Assembly (NCBI RefSeq): GCF_030161395.1 | Contig: NZ_BSST01000001.1 | Location: forward strand, 2,108,001 to 2,172,000 | Source of the DNA: Thalassotalea insulae | Lineage (GTDB): Bacteria > Pseudomonadota > Gammaproteobacteria > Enterobacterales > Alteromonadaceae | Length of the DNA stretch: 64,000 bases | Direction of reading: 5' to 3' | Shown: positions 44,101 through 52,511 of the stretch, piece after piece | Layout: every line of letters begins with the position of its first letter | How positions within the stretch are numbered: position 1 is the stretch's first letter | Made by a program: the position numbers and the translations under genes | The notes under the pieces: model-generated | Seen by the model: the letters and a program-made list of their open reading frames with translations, nothing else | The model's database searches: none | What the model was told of the DNA's origin: nothing

Positions 44101-45741
44101 ATTAGCGATAATTTTACCCGGGTGATGGTAAATCGTTCGCTAAAAGAAGTTTTTGGCTGGCAGGAAGAAGAATTATCATTTGACGATAATATCTTTGGTT
44201 TAGAGGGGAAAAGGCGGCGGTTTTATAAAAAACTATTTCAATCGTTAAATGAAGGAGATCACTGGCGTGGTGAAGAACTAGTAAAAACCAAGGCCGGTGA
44301 AGAGTATCATGTGTTACTGAATATTAATGTCAGTATGAATCAAACCACCCAGTCTTTACATTATGTGTGTATTTTTACCGATATTACGGCACAAAAAATT
44401 GCGGAAAAAGAATTACGTTATCTTGCTAACTATGACCATCTGACCGATTTACCTAATCGTTCGTTATTATTAGAACGGATCAAACATGGTATGGACTACT
44501 CTAAGCGTATTGGTCGATCAATAGCATTGTTTTTTATCGATTTAGACAGGTTTAAACAGGTAAATGATAGTTTAGGACATGATCATGGTGATCTATTATT
44601 GCAAGAAATCACCAAACGATTGAAGGGTATTTTACGGGTTGATGATACCGTTGCACGCCTAGGTGGTGATGAGTTTGTCATTCTACTGGAGTCGTTTAGA
44701 AACAATTCCTTTTTAGGACAAATCGCTCAGAAAGTGATCCAGGTGATTGGAGAACCGATCGACTTAAATGGTAATATGGTTTGTGTTGGTGCCAGTATTG
44801 GTATTGCACTCTTTCCTGAGGATGCTGCCGATTCCGATGAATTGTTAAAAAATGCTGATGTTGCTATGTATCATGCGAAACAATTAGGCCGTAATACTTT
44901 TCAGTTTTTTACTCCTAGAATGAATGTTGAGGCAAATCAGCGGCTACATGCCGAATCGAGGGTAAAACAAGCCCATGAGCAGGATGAGTTTATTAATTAT
45001 TATCAGCCAGTGGTGGATTCTATAAGTGGTAAGGCGAAAGGTGTAGAATTGCTATTACGTTGGCAAAAAGACGAGCTATTAATTTCACCAGGCGAATTTA
45101 TTGCCATTGCCGAAGAAATTGGGCTAATTGTTGCAATGACGGAAAAGGCGTTAGCACGTGCTTTTGTTGATTTAAAACACTGGCTGACCATTCGAGAGCA
45201 TTTTTTTATTTCGGTAAATATTTCGGCGGTACATTTTACTCAAGATAACTTTGTTGACTTCCTGACTGAGATCCTCGCCCGTTATGAAATACCGCCACAT
45301 TTATTAAAATTGGAAGTGACGGAAAGCACTTTGATTAAAAACCCGGAGCAAGTTGTTACTAAAATGACGGCACTGGCAAAACTCGGTGTCGCGTTAGCTC
45401 TGGATGATTTTGGCACCGGTTATTCTTCGCTTAATTACCTAAAACGTTTACCACTGGATGTGATTAAAATAGATCGAAGCTTTGTCGCTGGTATTGGGCA
45501 GGATTCTGCCGATGAAGCGATTGTTGAAGCAACCCTAGTGTTAGCAAACAGACTTTGTATGAACTGCATTGCGGAAGGCGTGGAAACAAAAGAGCAGTTA
45601 GATTATTTAGCTCAGCGCCAGTGTTATAATATTCAAGGTTATCTCTATAGTAAACCTGTTGAGCAATCAGTGGTTACGCATTTTTTACAAGAAGATAAAG
45701 TTGAAATTAGCGTAGGAGATATTCAGCACAGTAATAATTAA
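41173..45741 (+). CDS. Large hybrid sensor: beta-propeller, Y_Y_Y, PAS, GGDEF and EAL
   Basis: A 1522-residue membrane c-di-GMP protein. After a signal anchor comes a periplasmic two-component-regulator propeller (repeated IYQDDQGYLWISTENGIN-like units to about residue 690) and a Y_Y_Y domain (FPSLPPGQHLLSVRVRSP), a membrane helix (LAYLIYAVVALASFFLWLG, about 797-815), two PAS domains (830-1085), GGDEF (LARLGGDEFVILL) with I-site RVDD, and an EAL domain. The EAL signature reads ELL (VELLLRW), but the other catalytic residues are there (VNISAVHF, LEVTES, LALDDFGTGYSSL, IAEGVET). It could make and break c-di-GMP in response to a periplasmic signal. GGGG supports the ATG at 41173. Confidence 0.93.
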   Translation: MVRLLKQMILIVVVNSALLLISFNAQSANTFSQHLSVNDGLSQATVNDIYQDDQGYLWISTENGINLYDGYRFRVLSGFDDQFENSGFYKVIQDKQGLMWLIATQGLFTYDKNSDDFQLVLSHAPEKKEEFIVDVVEGQGQKMWIASAKYILAYDKKTAQLKTVVDLSDALVKTERIFEIFLREHFLFIATRAGVYVLNTTSGQWKKLPSINDSQLVKEDDLDKVYNLYVSPEKQLYLGTYSGVYAVNVANVASFLSDDASLERYRLIDKNTNSWAFKATEDALYVGSYSGLSKIDLTTDSAEQIIAYNDVYEDINNNVVTAIHQDKQGGFWLGSLVTGIYKWDPRLSLVTNLRYQKSNPNRLSNNVVWSIEQSRQDSDFIWIATEDGINQLSLSTGQVSRYLMNRQSKSVFSASYITQLKEDSQHRLWLLSAKGIKLFDTKTKQLIQPDFSTEVLDYLATDQYAIYLDTDDYLWSLTGKAFKRINVNTGEVDELKELEPYYDDSDIFNILGFLPNSKEMLLSTYNSLISFNVETRKTRLLYTNPEVIENDWAYIDSWVIDSQNVLWLAYSSVGLVGLDAESLQLKYSFNKKQSGIDNNIYGLALDADGDIWFSSHNGIYNLNRKTLHVRNFNIADGFSAREFNANAFEKINDHLFAYGSINGVSLFDPSALKATSFQGELSVHVTNIEVLSRDIRLPFILVENKPIELAYDDVGIRFDFSAFTYKHQDLQYNYRLHGSKNVNYPDTKDNFITFPSLPPGQHLLSVRVRSPYTGQYSPATELYINVSYAPWASPLAYLIYAVVALASFFLWLGRRRQYTRQLIDAHDQVKFREQRLSLALHGSNSDVWDWQAEGNLLFARRAFEELGFKNLSESYSFDQHIELIHENDREAFVHQWQTFLESGDLEDNFSCSYRLRTADGEWLWYKDLGKIVDVDNVGNPIRVTGSYTNITQSRAESERAQYYGEAFKQTKDWVLIISDNFTRVMVNRSLKEVFGWQEEELSFDDNIFGLEGKRRRFYKKLFQSLNEGDHWRGEELVKTKAGEEYHVLLNINVSMNQTTQSLHYVCIFTDITAQKIAEKELRYLANYDHLTDLPNRSLLLERIKHGMDYSKRIGRSIALFFIDLDRFKQVNDSLGHDHGDLLLQEITKRLKGILRVDDTVARLGGDEFVILLESFRNNSFLGQIAQKVIQVIGEPIDLNGNMVCVGASIGIALFPEDAADSDELLKNADVAMYHAKQLGRNTFQFFTPRMNVEANQRLHAESRVKQAHEQDEFINYYQPVVDSISGKAKGVELLLRWQKDELLISPGEFIAIAEEIGLIVAMTEKALARAFVDLKHWLTIREHFFISVNISAVHFTQDNFVDFLTEILARYEIPPHLLKLEVTESTLIKNPEQVVTKMTALAKLGVALALDDFGTGYSSLNYLKRLPLDVIKIDRSFVAGIGQDSADEAIVEATLVLANRLCMNCIAEGVETKEQLDYLAQRQCYNIQGYLYSKPVEQSVVTHFLQEDKVEISVGDIQHSNN

Positions 45742-45814
45742 CCCATCACTGAGCTTGAATCTGCACTTAGCCACTCTTATATACTACTTGTCTCATTTTT
45801 TAGGAATATAACCC

Positions 45815-47167
45815 ATGACTCAACATTTTGACTTTCTTGCTATCGGTGCTGGTAGTGGTGGCATTGCTTCGGCTAATCGGGCGGCTAAACACGGTAAGAA
45901 AGCGGCGGTAATTGAAGCGAAACAAATTGGCGGTACTTGTGTCAATGTTGGTTGTGTGCCGAAAAAAGCGATGTGGTATGCGGGACAAATTGCCGATGCT
46001 CTGCATTATGCATCAGATTATGGTTTTAAGGCGCCATTACAGCATTTTGATTGGCCAACCCTAGTAAGAAATCGTGAAGCCTATATTGAACGTATTCATG
46101 GTGCTTATCAGCGTGGTTTTGCCGCCAACGGTGTTACTGTGATTAATGGTTTTGCCAGATTCGTTAACAAAAATACCGTTGAAGTGAACGGTGAGAAAAT
46201 TACTGCCGATCATATTGTCATTGCAACCGGAGGTCGACCGAGTATTCCTGATATCCCAGGCGCTGAATTTGGTATAGATTCAGACGGTTTTTTTGCCTTA
46301 TCTCAACAACCCAAATCGGTTGCTGTCGTGGGGGCTGGTTATATTGCCGTGGAATTGGCAGGGGTATTACATGCTTTGGGCAGTGAGACTCATTTACTCG
46401 TGCGTAAGGAAAAACCGCTGCGTAATTTTGATAACATGTTAAGTGATACCTTAGTGGAACAAATGGCAAAACATGGTCCTCAATTACATACTCATAGTAT
46501 TCCACAGCGCGTAGAACAGCAGAAAAATGGACAATTAACGATTCATTTAGCAAATGGTCAAACGGTAGGGCCAGTTGATAGTTTGATTTGGGCGATAGGC
46601 CGAGAGCCTGCGACCGATAAGATTAATCTTGGTGCTGCAGGTATAGAGTTAGATCCTCAAGGCTTTATTCCTACCGATAAATATCAGAATACCTCGGTTG
46701 AGGGTATATATGCGGTTGGAGATAACACTGGTCGGGCACAGTTAACACCCGTCGCCGTTGCCGCTGGTCGACGATTATCGGAACGCTTGTTTAATAATAA
46801 ACCGTATGAACATCTGGACTATAGCAATATAGCAACGGTGGTTTTTAGTCATCCTGTTATAGGTACCGTTGGCATGACCGAGCAAGAAGCGCTAGCTGAA
46901 TATGGGGCAGATCAGGTAAAAGTGTATAACTCACAGTTTACCGCACTCTATCAGGCGATGACTGAAGATTATCGTGATCCGACCCGAATGAAGCTAGTAT
47001 GTGTCGGTAAAGAAGAAAAAATTGTTGGTATTCATTCGATTGGTTTTGGTAGTGATGAGTTATTACAAGGCTTTGCCGTAGCAATGAAGATGGGAGCGAC
47101 AAAAGCCGATTTTGATAATACCGTGGCAATTCACCCGACATCTGCGGAAGAATTTGTCACAATGTAA
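45815..47167 (+). CDS. gorA: Glutathione reductase
   Basis: A 450-residue NADPH flavoprotein that reduces glutathione disulfide. It has the N-terminal FAD fold (LAIGAGSGGIASANRAA), redox-active pair Cys42-Cys47 (GGTCVNVGCVPKK), NADPH fold (VAVVGAGYIAVELAGVLHAL), the FAD-ribityl motif (GIYAVGDNTG) and the C-terminal HPTSAEE with the catalytic His. All match GorA. It follows the large sensor by 73 bp and supports the Prx5/glutaredoxin and GST systems seen nearby. Confidence 0.97.
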   Translation: MTQHFDFLAIGAGSGGIASANRAAKHGKKAAVIEAKQIGGTCVNVGCVPKKAMWYAGQIADALHYASDYGFKAPLQHFDWPTLVRNREAYIERIHGAYQRGFAANGVTVINGFARFVNKNTVEVNGEKITADHIVIATGGRPSIPDIPGAEFGIDSDGFFALSQQPKSVAVVGAGYIAVELAGVLHALGSETHLLVRKEKPLRNFDNMLSDTLVEQMAKHGPQLHTHSIPQRVEQQKNGQLTIHLANGQTVGPVDSLIWAIGREPATDKINLGAAGIELDPQGFIPTDKYQNTSVEGIYAVGDNTGRAQLTPVAVAAGRRLSERLFNNKPYEHLDYSNIATVVFSHPVIGTVGMTEQEALAEYGADQVKVYNSQFTALYQAMTEDYRDPTRMKLVCVGKEEKIVGIHSIGFGSDELLQGFAVAMKMGATKADFDNTVAIHPTSAEEFVTM

Positions 47168-47232
47168 ACATTTAATATTAAAATATTGTTTATGTGATAT
47201 TTATGATGTTGATTTTACTGGTATGGTCGTTG

Positions 47233-48318
47233 TTAGTCTTGCTCTTCAATGGCCTTAGTTAAATAACATTTTGCCTGTTCGCTATATATCAGACGATCTT
47301 TTGCTTGCTCTAAATAGCTTGAATCAATAGCTTGGTGTTGATAGCGAATGATAAGCTCACTGAGTAAATTTGCCTCATAAATGTAGCAGGCCATTGGATT
47401 TTTCTGATAAAGAAGCGGCAGTGTTGCTGCTTTAGTGATTTTCGTTTGTAGTGCTAATACCGACAAAATCATCTCGGGAAAGTGCCAGTGTTTGGCGATA
47501 AAATAGGTCAGTTTTGTTGAGTTTTCATGCATCAAGGTTTTAAAGGCATATGAATTTGGTTGGCAATCCGGATGAATGTAGGCAAAGGCTTCAGTTAATA
47601 GCTGATAGATAATCATATCACCTAAATTACAAATTAAACCGAGCAAATACCCTTGAGCTGTTTGCTTTTTTAGTGGCGAAGTATGTAACAGTTCTTTTGC
47701 TATCACGCCTGTTGATAAGCTGTGCTGCCAGATTTTATTACCATATTGGCTAAAATAAACTTGTGGTCGAGGGGTTAATTTACTAACAAAACCGTTGATC
47801 ACACCTTCAATCAAACCATTTACCCCTAACAGCATAAATGCTGATTTTAACTCAGTGACTTCTTTTTCACTGTGGTTGTAATAAGACGAGTTGGCTAATT
47901 CAATGACTTTCGCTGCAATCGCAGGCTCCAACTCTATTAACTTTATCAGGGTATCAGTGTGAAAATCTTCGTTGTCTAGCTGACTTAATACATTACTGAG
48001 TGAAGCGGGCAATATAGGTAATGACGCAAGTACTGGTTTTGGCTGAGCCATGAGTTCTGTGATCTTATTGGCAACATATAAGGATAATTCGTCATGTTGT
48101 CGGGTTGGAGGCGATTGGCCAAATAGATAATCGTAAAAGGCAATTTGATGCTGTTGTTCATTAACCTGATCAATAGCTGTTATATTAAGATTTGACTGAA
48201 GTTGTGCTATTTCATTTTCTTGTTCATCTTTCGCAGAATTTTTAGTGTCTTCATAGTAAAAGTAGTTAGGTTGCTCTTTACCAGAGGAAAACAAACGCTT
48301 AACCAAGGTATTAAACAT
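47233..48318 (-). CDS. HDOD-domain protein (paralogue of 62813)
   Basis: A 361-residue protein with an HDOD domain from about residue 95 (LPASLSNVLSQLDNEDFHTD, AAKVIELANSSYYNHSEKEV). The catalytic HD is degenerate (LGLICNLGDMIIY), typical of HDOD regulatory rather than hydrolytic proteins. The first 90 residues are polar and variable. It resembles the protein at 62813-63736, which has LIHDLGRIIVF. HDOD proteins act in motility, stress and c-di-GMP-linked regulation. Convergent with gorA (65 bp between stops). Confidence 0.87.
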   Translation of the reverse strand: MFNTLVKRLFSSGKEQPNYFYYEDTKNSAKDEQENEIAQLQSNLNITAIDQVNEQQHQIAFYDYLFGQSPPTRQHDELSLYVANKITELMAQPKPVLASLPILPASLSNVLSQLDNEDFHTDTLIKLIELEPAIAAKVIELANSSYYNHSEKEVTELKSAFMLLGVNGLIEGVINGFVSKLTPRPQVYFSQYGNKIWQHSLSTGVIAKELLHTSPLKKQTAQGYLLGLICNLGDMIIYQLLTEAFAYIHPDCQPNSYAFKTLMHENSTKLTYFIAKHWHFPEMILSVLALQTKITKAATLPLLYQKNPMACYIYEANLLSELIIRYQHQAIDSSYLEQAKDRLIYSEQAKCYLTKAIEEQD

Positions 48319-48402
48319 TAGAATAATTAACTTATTAAGGTGTTTTCCTACTAGTATAGATTGTTTTTACATTAGTGCTTAAAGCTGTGATTAATACAGT
48401 TG

Positions 48403-48849
48403 TTAATCGAACCAGATAGCATATTTATCTCCTTGATAAATCAATAACTCAAAAAGATATGCATTTGCCAGTAAAAGCAAACCGCCAACTAATGCTGCTT
48501 CATTGATCAAACCAACGCAGCAGCTCAAAAAACCGCCAATGTGAGAAATATATTTAACCCGATTGGCTGCCGGTTTATTTGGGCGGGCGCTTAAAAAATT
48601 GAATGTAAACCAGCATTTTAAAAACAATGGTAGCTTCTGCCAGTCACTGGTTTTTTTATCTATCATAAAGTGCTCCTTCGTTAATTGTTCTATTTCCACA
48701 TCTAAAGCTGCCGCAATACATTTCAAGGTTTCGTTACTTGGTGCTTTGCCACTTTCAATACGTTGTATTGTTCTTACATTTAAGCCAGACATCTGAGCGA
48801 GTTGTTCTTGAGAAAGTCGACGGCTTAATCGTAACTGCTTAACGATCAT
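48403..48849 (-). CDS. Membrane-tethered XRE-family regulator
   Basis: A 148-residue protein: N-terminal helix-turn-helix of XRE type (RLSQEQLAQMSGLNVRTIQR, residues 12-31, IESGKAPSNETL) followed by a linker and two hydrophobic helices (ISHIGGFLSCCVGLIN and ALVGGLLLLANAYLFELLIY, about 100-140). The DNA-binding domain would face the cytoplasm while the tail sits in the membrane. Partners and ligand are unknown. It is on the minus strand, divergent from polA, with a 664-bp gap between the starts. Confidence 0.82.
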   Translation of the reverse strand: MIVKQLRLSRRLSQEQLAQMSGLNVRTIQRIESGKAPSNETLKCIAAALDVEIEQLTKEHFMIDKKTSDWQKLPLFLKCWFTFNFLSARPNKPAANRVKYISHIGGFLSCCVGLINEAALVGGLLLLANAYLFELLIYQGDKYAIWFD

Positions 48850-49259
48850 TGTTACCTCTATTGATATTCGAAATTTGATAGTGAATAAGTATCATGACCG
48901 TTGCTAAAAGTCCCCGACATTTACCCGACATACTATTAACTTTTTGATAAGTATTGTTTTTTTGTTTTTATTGCTCGTTGTGATGAACGATTGAAGGTGC
49001 GCACTAATTTTCTAGTTAATAACGGTAGCGGGTTTGCTAAAAAGTGAGTGATAAATAATTATTAAAAAAATTTTTTATCTCGATTGCCGCTATCTCTTGC
49101 TATTTCAGGCTTATGTTTTTTTGTTATTTACATCTTTCATATTTCTTTCAAAATATTTTAACAATTGACTGGTATTAGCAGATATTTCTGGTAATCTCTT
49201 ACTCCCTTGAACGATAAATCCGCATATTTTTTGTTCAACACTTTTAATAGTGAAATAAT

Positions 49260-49268
49260 TTATTCACA
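49260..49268 (+). promoter_or_regulatory. DnaA-box-like nonamer TTATTCACA
   Basis: TTATTCACA fits the DnaA consensus TTATNCACA. It is one of two such sites upstream of polA in an AT-rich region. Confidence 0.4.
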
Positions 49269-49405
49269 TTAAAAAAATTAAAATAATAATAGTGTTAAAA
49301 GGATTTCATTCTTACCTTTTTCCTTAAGTAACAGTTATTTAGTTGTAGTTACAAGCCATAAAGAAACTTTTTCTTTGTGGGCTTTTGTGTTGCTTTTCAA
49401 CAAAG

Positions 49406-49414
49406 TTATCCACA
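49406..49414 (+). promoter_or_regulatory. Consensus DnaA box TTATCCACA
   Basis: A perfect match to the high-affinity DnaA box, 100 bp upstream of the polA start, in an AT-rich setting. Confidence 0.55.
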
Positions 49415-49513
49415 GGTAAGTAGCCTGTTCACTAATAAAAATGCTTTTCCTTATAGAGTCAGTGACTTGAATATGTCATGCTAGCGCAAATTTTTACTTA
49501 AAGGGTTTATTTC

Positions 49514-52258
49514 ATGTCGAATACGCCATTATCACCGTTGATTTTAGTTGATGGTTCTTCTTACTTGTTCCGTGCTTATCACGTGCCTTATTTACAAGCC
49601 TTGTCTACTGCAGATGGTCAACCAACGGGTGCAATTACCGGGGTGTTAAATATGATCCGTAGTCTGAAAAAAGACTACCCTAACGGTAATATTGTTGTGG
49701 TATTTGATGCGAAAGGAAAAACTTTTCGTAATGACATGTACCCTGAATATAAAGCGAATCGCCCGCCAATGCCGGATGATTTGCGCACCCAAATTGCACC
49801 CTTACATGAAATTATTGTGGCGATGGGATTGCCGTTATTAGTGATTGAAGGTGTTGAAGCTGATGATGTCATTGGTACCTTAGCACATCAGGCGACTCAG
49901 GCGGGTATTGAAACGGTGATCTCTACCGGTGATAAAGATATGGCGCAATTGGTCAATGAACATGTGCGACTGATTAATACCATGACCAATGTTGAAATGG
50001 ATGTTGCCGGTGTCATCGAAAAATTTGGCATTCGCCCCGATCAAATTATCGATTATTTAGCCTTGATGGGAGATAAGGTTGATAATATTCCCGGTGTCGA
50101 AAAGTGTGGTCCAAAAACTGCGGTCAAATGGCTGCTCGAGCATGAAAACTTAGATAATGTCATTGCTAATGCCGATAAAGTGAAAGGAAAAATTGGTGAG
50201 AACTTGCGCAATGCGCTGGAACAATTACCACTTTCCTATCAGTTAGCCACTATTAAACTGGATGTAGAACTGGAACAATCGGTCGAACAATTACAACCAA
50301 AGGACCCAAATAAAGCTAAGTTAACTGAGTTATATAAACAGTTTGAATTAAGACGACTACTTGCTGATTTGCAATCAGGAGAACAGCCTGCCAAAGAAGC
50401 CTCAGCAAATGATGACGAAGACGCTAATGTCGTTATCGCGCCCGAAAATGTCGATTATCAAATAGTCTATACCCAAGAGCAGTTTAATCATTGGCTTGAG
50501 CTGTTAAATAAAGCCGAGTCTTTTGCTTTTGATACTGAAACCACCAGCCTGGATTATATGAAAGCTGAGTTGGTAGGATTGTCTTTTGCGATTGAACCAG
50601 GGAAAGCGGCTTACGTGCCACTCGGACATGATTATCAGGATGCACCGCAACAATTAGCGATAGACTGGGTTTTAGCGCAGTTAAAGCCATTATTGGAAAG
50701 TACAAAAATCGCTAAAATTGGCCAGAATTTAAAATATGACGCTAATGTGCTGAGCCATTATGACATTAAAATGCAAGGAATAGCGTTTGATACCATGCTC
50801 GAATCTTATTGTTTAAACAGTGTAGCGACTCGTCACAATATGGACGCGCTGGCCGAAAAATATTTAGATTATAAAACCGTGCACTTTGAAGATATTGCCG
50901 GTAAAGGCGCTAAGCAGATAACCTTTAATCAAATTGATATCGATAAAGCAGGGCATTACGCGGCTGAAGACGCTGACATTACTTTGCGTTTACATCAGGC
51001 CATCTATCCTAAATTGGAAAAATTAAGCGGACAACACTCGGTTTATCGGGAAATTGAAATGCCGTTGTTACCAGTATTAGCGCGTATGGAACAACATGGG
51101 GTACTGATTGATGTTGATTTGCTGGCAGAGCAAAGTCAGTCTATTGGTGCTCGCTTGCAGGAGTTAGAAGTTGAAGCCCATAATATTGCCGGTCAAAGTT
51201 TTAATTTAAGTTCACCGAAGCAGTTGCAAAAGATCTTATTTGAAGAGTTAAAAATTCCGGTAATTAAGAAAACACCTAAAGGTGCCCCGTCAACGGCAGA
51301 AGAAGTCTTGCAAGAGCTGGCGTTGGATTATCCGTTACCAAAAGTCATCTTGGAAAATCGTGGTTTAAGTAAATTAAAGTCGACTTATACTGATAAACTT
51401 CCTTTAATGGTGTCGGAAAAAACGGGACGGGTACATACTTCTTATCAACAGGCAGTAGCAGCAACAGGTCGATTATCATCGACTGATCCAAATTTACAAA
51501 ATATTCCTATTCGCAGTGAGGAAGGGCGCAAAATTCGTCACGCATTTATTGCACCGACAGATCATAAAATAGTTGCTATCGATTATTCTCAAATTGAATT
51601 ACGTATTATGGCGCATTTGTCAGATGATCCCGGCTTATTAGCGGCATTTTCTCAAGGTAAAGATGTTCATCAGGCAACGGCTGCCGAGATATTTGGCGTA
51701 GAGCTTGAGCAAGTAAGCAGCGATCAACGTCGTAGTGCCAAAGCAATTAATTTTGGCTTGATTTACGGCATGTCGGCATTTGGTCTGGCAAAGCAATTGG
51801 GGATTGCTCGTAATCAGGCACAGCAATATATGGATAAGTATTTTGAACGTTATCCGAGTATTCATGGCTATATGGAAGAAACCCGCCAAAAAGCAACGGA
51901 GCAAGGCTATGTCGAGACATTGTTTGGTCGTCGTTTATATTTGCCGGAGATTAAGTCGAAAAATGCCATGCGCCGTAAAGGCGCTGAACGAGCCGCGATT
52001 AACGCGCCAATGCAAGGGACCGCTGCCGATATTATTAAAAAGGCGATGTTAGCGGTAGATCAGTGGATAACTGAGCAAAATGATAAGCGGATCAAAATGA
52101 TCATGCAGGTACACGATGAGCTGATATTTGAAATTCATCAGGATATTGTTGAACAGGTGACAGAACAGCTGGTGGAGATCATGAATAGTGCGGTTGAGCT
52201 CAATGTACCTTTAATCGCAGAGGCTGGTATTGGTGATAACTGGGAGCAGGCACACTAG
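49514..52258 (+). CDS. polA: DNA polymerase I
   Basis: A 914-residue enzyme with all three domains: 5'-3' exonuclease (LILVDGSSYLFRAYHVPYL, VEADDVIGTLAHQA), 3'-5' proofreading exonuclease with intact acidic residues (FAFDTETTSLDYM at about 335), and polymerase (IDYSQIELRIMAHLSDD motif A, RRSAKAINFGLIYGMSAFGL motif B, VHDELIFEI motif C). It fills gaps in repair and removes RNA primers. Monocistronic, with a downstream terminator. Confidence 0.98.
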   Translation: MSNTPLSPLILVDGSSYLFRAYHVPYLQALSTADGQPTGAITGVLNMIRSLKKDYPNGNIVVVFDAKGKTFRNDMYPEYKANRPPMPDDLRTQIAPLHEIIVAMGLPLLVIEGVEADDVIGTLAHQATQAGIETVISTGDKDMAQLVNEHVRLINTMTNVEMDVAGVIEKFGIRPDQIIDYLALMGDKVDNIPGVEKCGPKTAVKWLLEHENLDNVIANADKVKGKIGENLRNALEQLPLSYQLATIKLDVELEQSVEQLQPKDPNKAKLTELYKQFELRRLLADLQSGEQPAKEASANDDEDANVVIAPENVDYQIVYTQEQFNHWLELLNKAESFAFDTETTSLDYMKAELVGLSFAIEPGKAAYVPLGHDYQDAPQQLAIDWVLAQLKPLLESTKIAKIGQNLKYDANVLSHYDIKMQGIAFDTMLESYCLNSVATRHNMDALAEKYLDYKTVHFEDIAGKGAKQITFNQIDIDKAGHYAAEDADITLRLHQAIYPKLEKLSGQHSVYREIEMPLLPVLARMEQHGVLIDVDLLAEQSQSIGARLQELEVEAHNIAGQSFNLSSPKQLQKILFEELKIPVIKKTPKGAPSTAEEVLQELALDYPLPKVILENRGLSKLKSTYTDKLPLMVSEKTGRVHTSYQQAVAATGRLSSTDPNLQNIPIRSEEGRKIRHAFIAPTDHKIVAIDYSQIELRIMAHLSDDPGLLAAFSQGKDVHQATAAEIFGVELEQVSSDQRRSAKAINFGLIYGMSAFGLAKQLGIARNQAQQYMDKYFERYPSIHGYMEETRQKATEQGYVETLFGRRLYLPEIKSKNAMRRKGAERAAINAPMQGTAADIIKKAMLAVDQWITEQNDKRIKMIMQVHDELIFEIHQDIVEQVTEQLVEIMNSAVELNVPLIAEAGIGDNWEQAH

Positions 52259-52290
52259 ATTAAAATTCCAATCAATAGCGTCTTACTTTT

Positions 52291-52322
52291 AGCCCTTGCA
52301 GATTGATTGTTGGGGCTTTTTT
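52291..52322 (+). terminator. Rho-independent terminator of polA
   Basis: AGCCC and GGGCT form a short stem around a 17-nt loop, directly followed by six T, 33 bp beyond the polA stop. The stem is modest but the T-run is good. Confidence 0.65.
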
Positions 52323-52358
52323 ATGTTCAAAATCCAAAAAAAAGGTAATTTTAATACA

Positions 52359-52381
52359 TTTATGTAATTTAATTACATAAA
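52359..52381. promoter_or_regulatory. Palindromic operator-like site upstream of candidate sRNA
   Basis: TTTATGTAAT, three bases, then ATTACATAAA: a perfect 10-bp inverted repeat centred at 52370, four bases before the -35 box at 52386. Its centre is about 52 bp upstream of the predicted transcript start. The cognate factor is not identified. Confidence 0.5.
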
Positions 52382-52385
52382 ATGC

Positions 52386-52415
52386 TTTACATGGGAGGAG
52401 TATTTACTCTATAAT
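52386..52415 (+). promoter_or_regulatory. Sigma-70 promoter for the candidate sRNA
   Basis: TTTACA (52386-52391) and a perfect TATAAT (52410-52415) separated by 18 bp. Transcription would start near 52422. Confidence 0.65.
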
Positions 52416-52421
52416 TACTCT

Positions 52422-52511
52422 CGTTCCTAAGCGAACGCTTGTTGTAATAATTTGTATATTCTAGCTTTCCTCATAGCTAATAAGCCGATAGTTTACCTGT
52501 CGGCTTTTTTT
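52422..52511 (+). ncRNA. Candidate small RNA downstream of polA
   Basis: About 90 nt bounded by a good promoter and a strong terminator, with no ORF. Predicted structure: 5' hairpin CGTTC/GAACG (52422-52437), a single-stranded AT-rich segment, a hairpin TAGCT/AGCTA (52461-52478) whose loop TTCCTCAT is CU-rich and could pair with Shine-Dalgarno sequences, and the terminator stem. The position right after polA is the place held by Spot 42 (spf) in enterics and vibrios, but I see no clear sequence match to Spot 42. Existence is predicted, not shown. Confidence 0.55.
52482..52511 (+). terminator. Strong Rho-independent terminator of the candidate sRNA
   Basis: AGCCGATAG and CTGTCGGCT pair (one G-T wobble) around a 5-nt loop and are followed by eight T. 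The long U tail is what Hfq-dependent small RNAs typically have. Confidence 0.8.

Larger units (their letters stand above)
48850..49513. other. AT-rich intergenic region upstream of polA
   Basis: A 660-bp strongly AT-rich region with no credible ORF. It contains two DnaA-box-like nonamers (49260-49268 and 49406-49414) and a weak hairpin followed by T-rich sequence at about 49355-49386. It must hold the promoters of polA and of the XRE gene. Confidence 0.5.

Noticed and set aside
52422..52511. Calling the polA-downstream RNA a Spot 42 homologue
   Set aside because: The position matches, but the sequence and hairpins show no clear similarity to known Spot 42, so only a candidate small RNA is reported.
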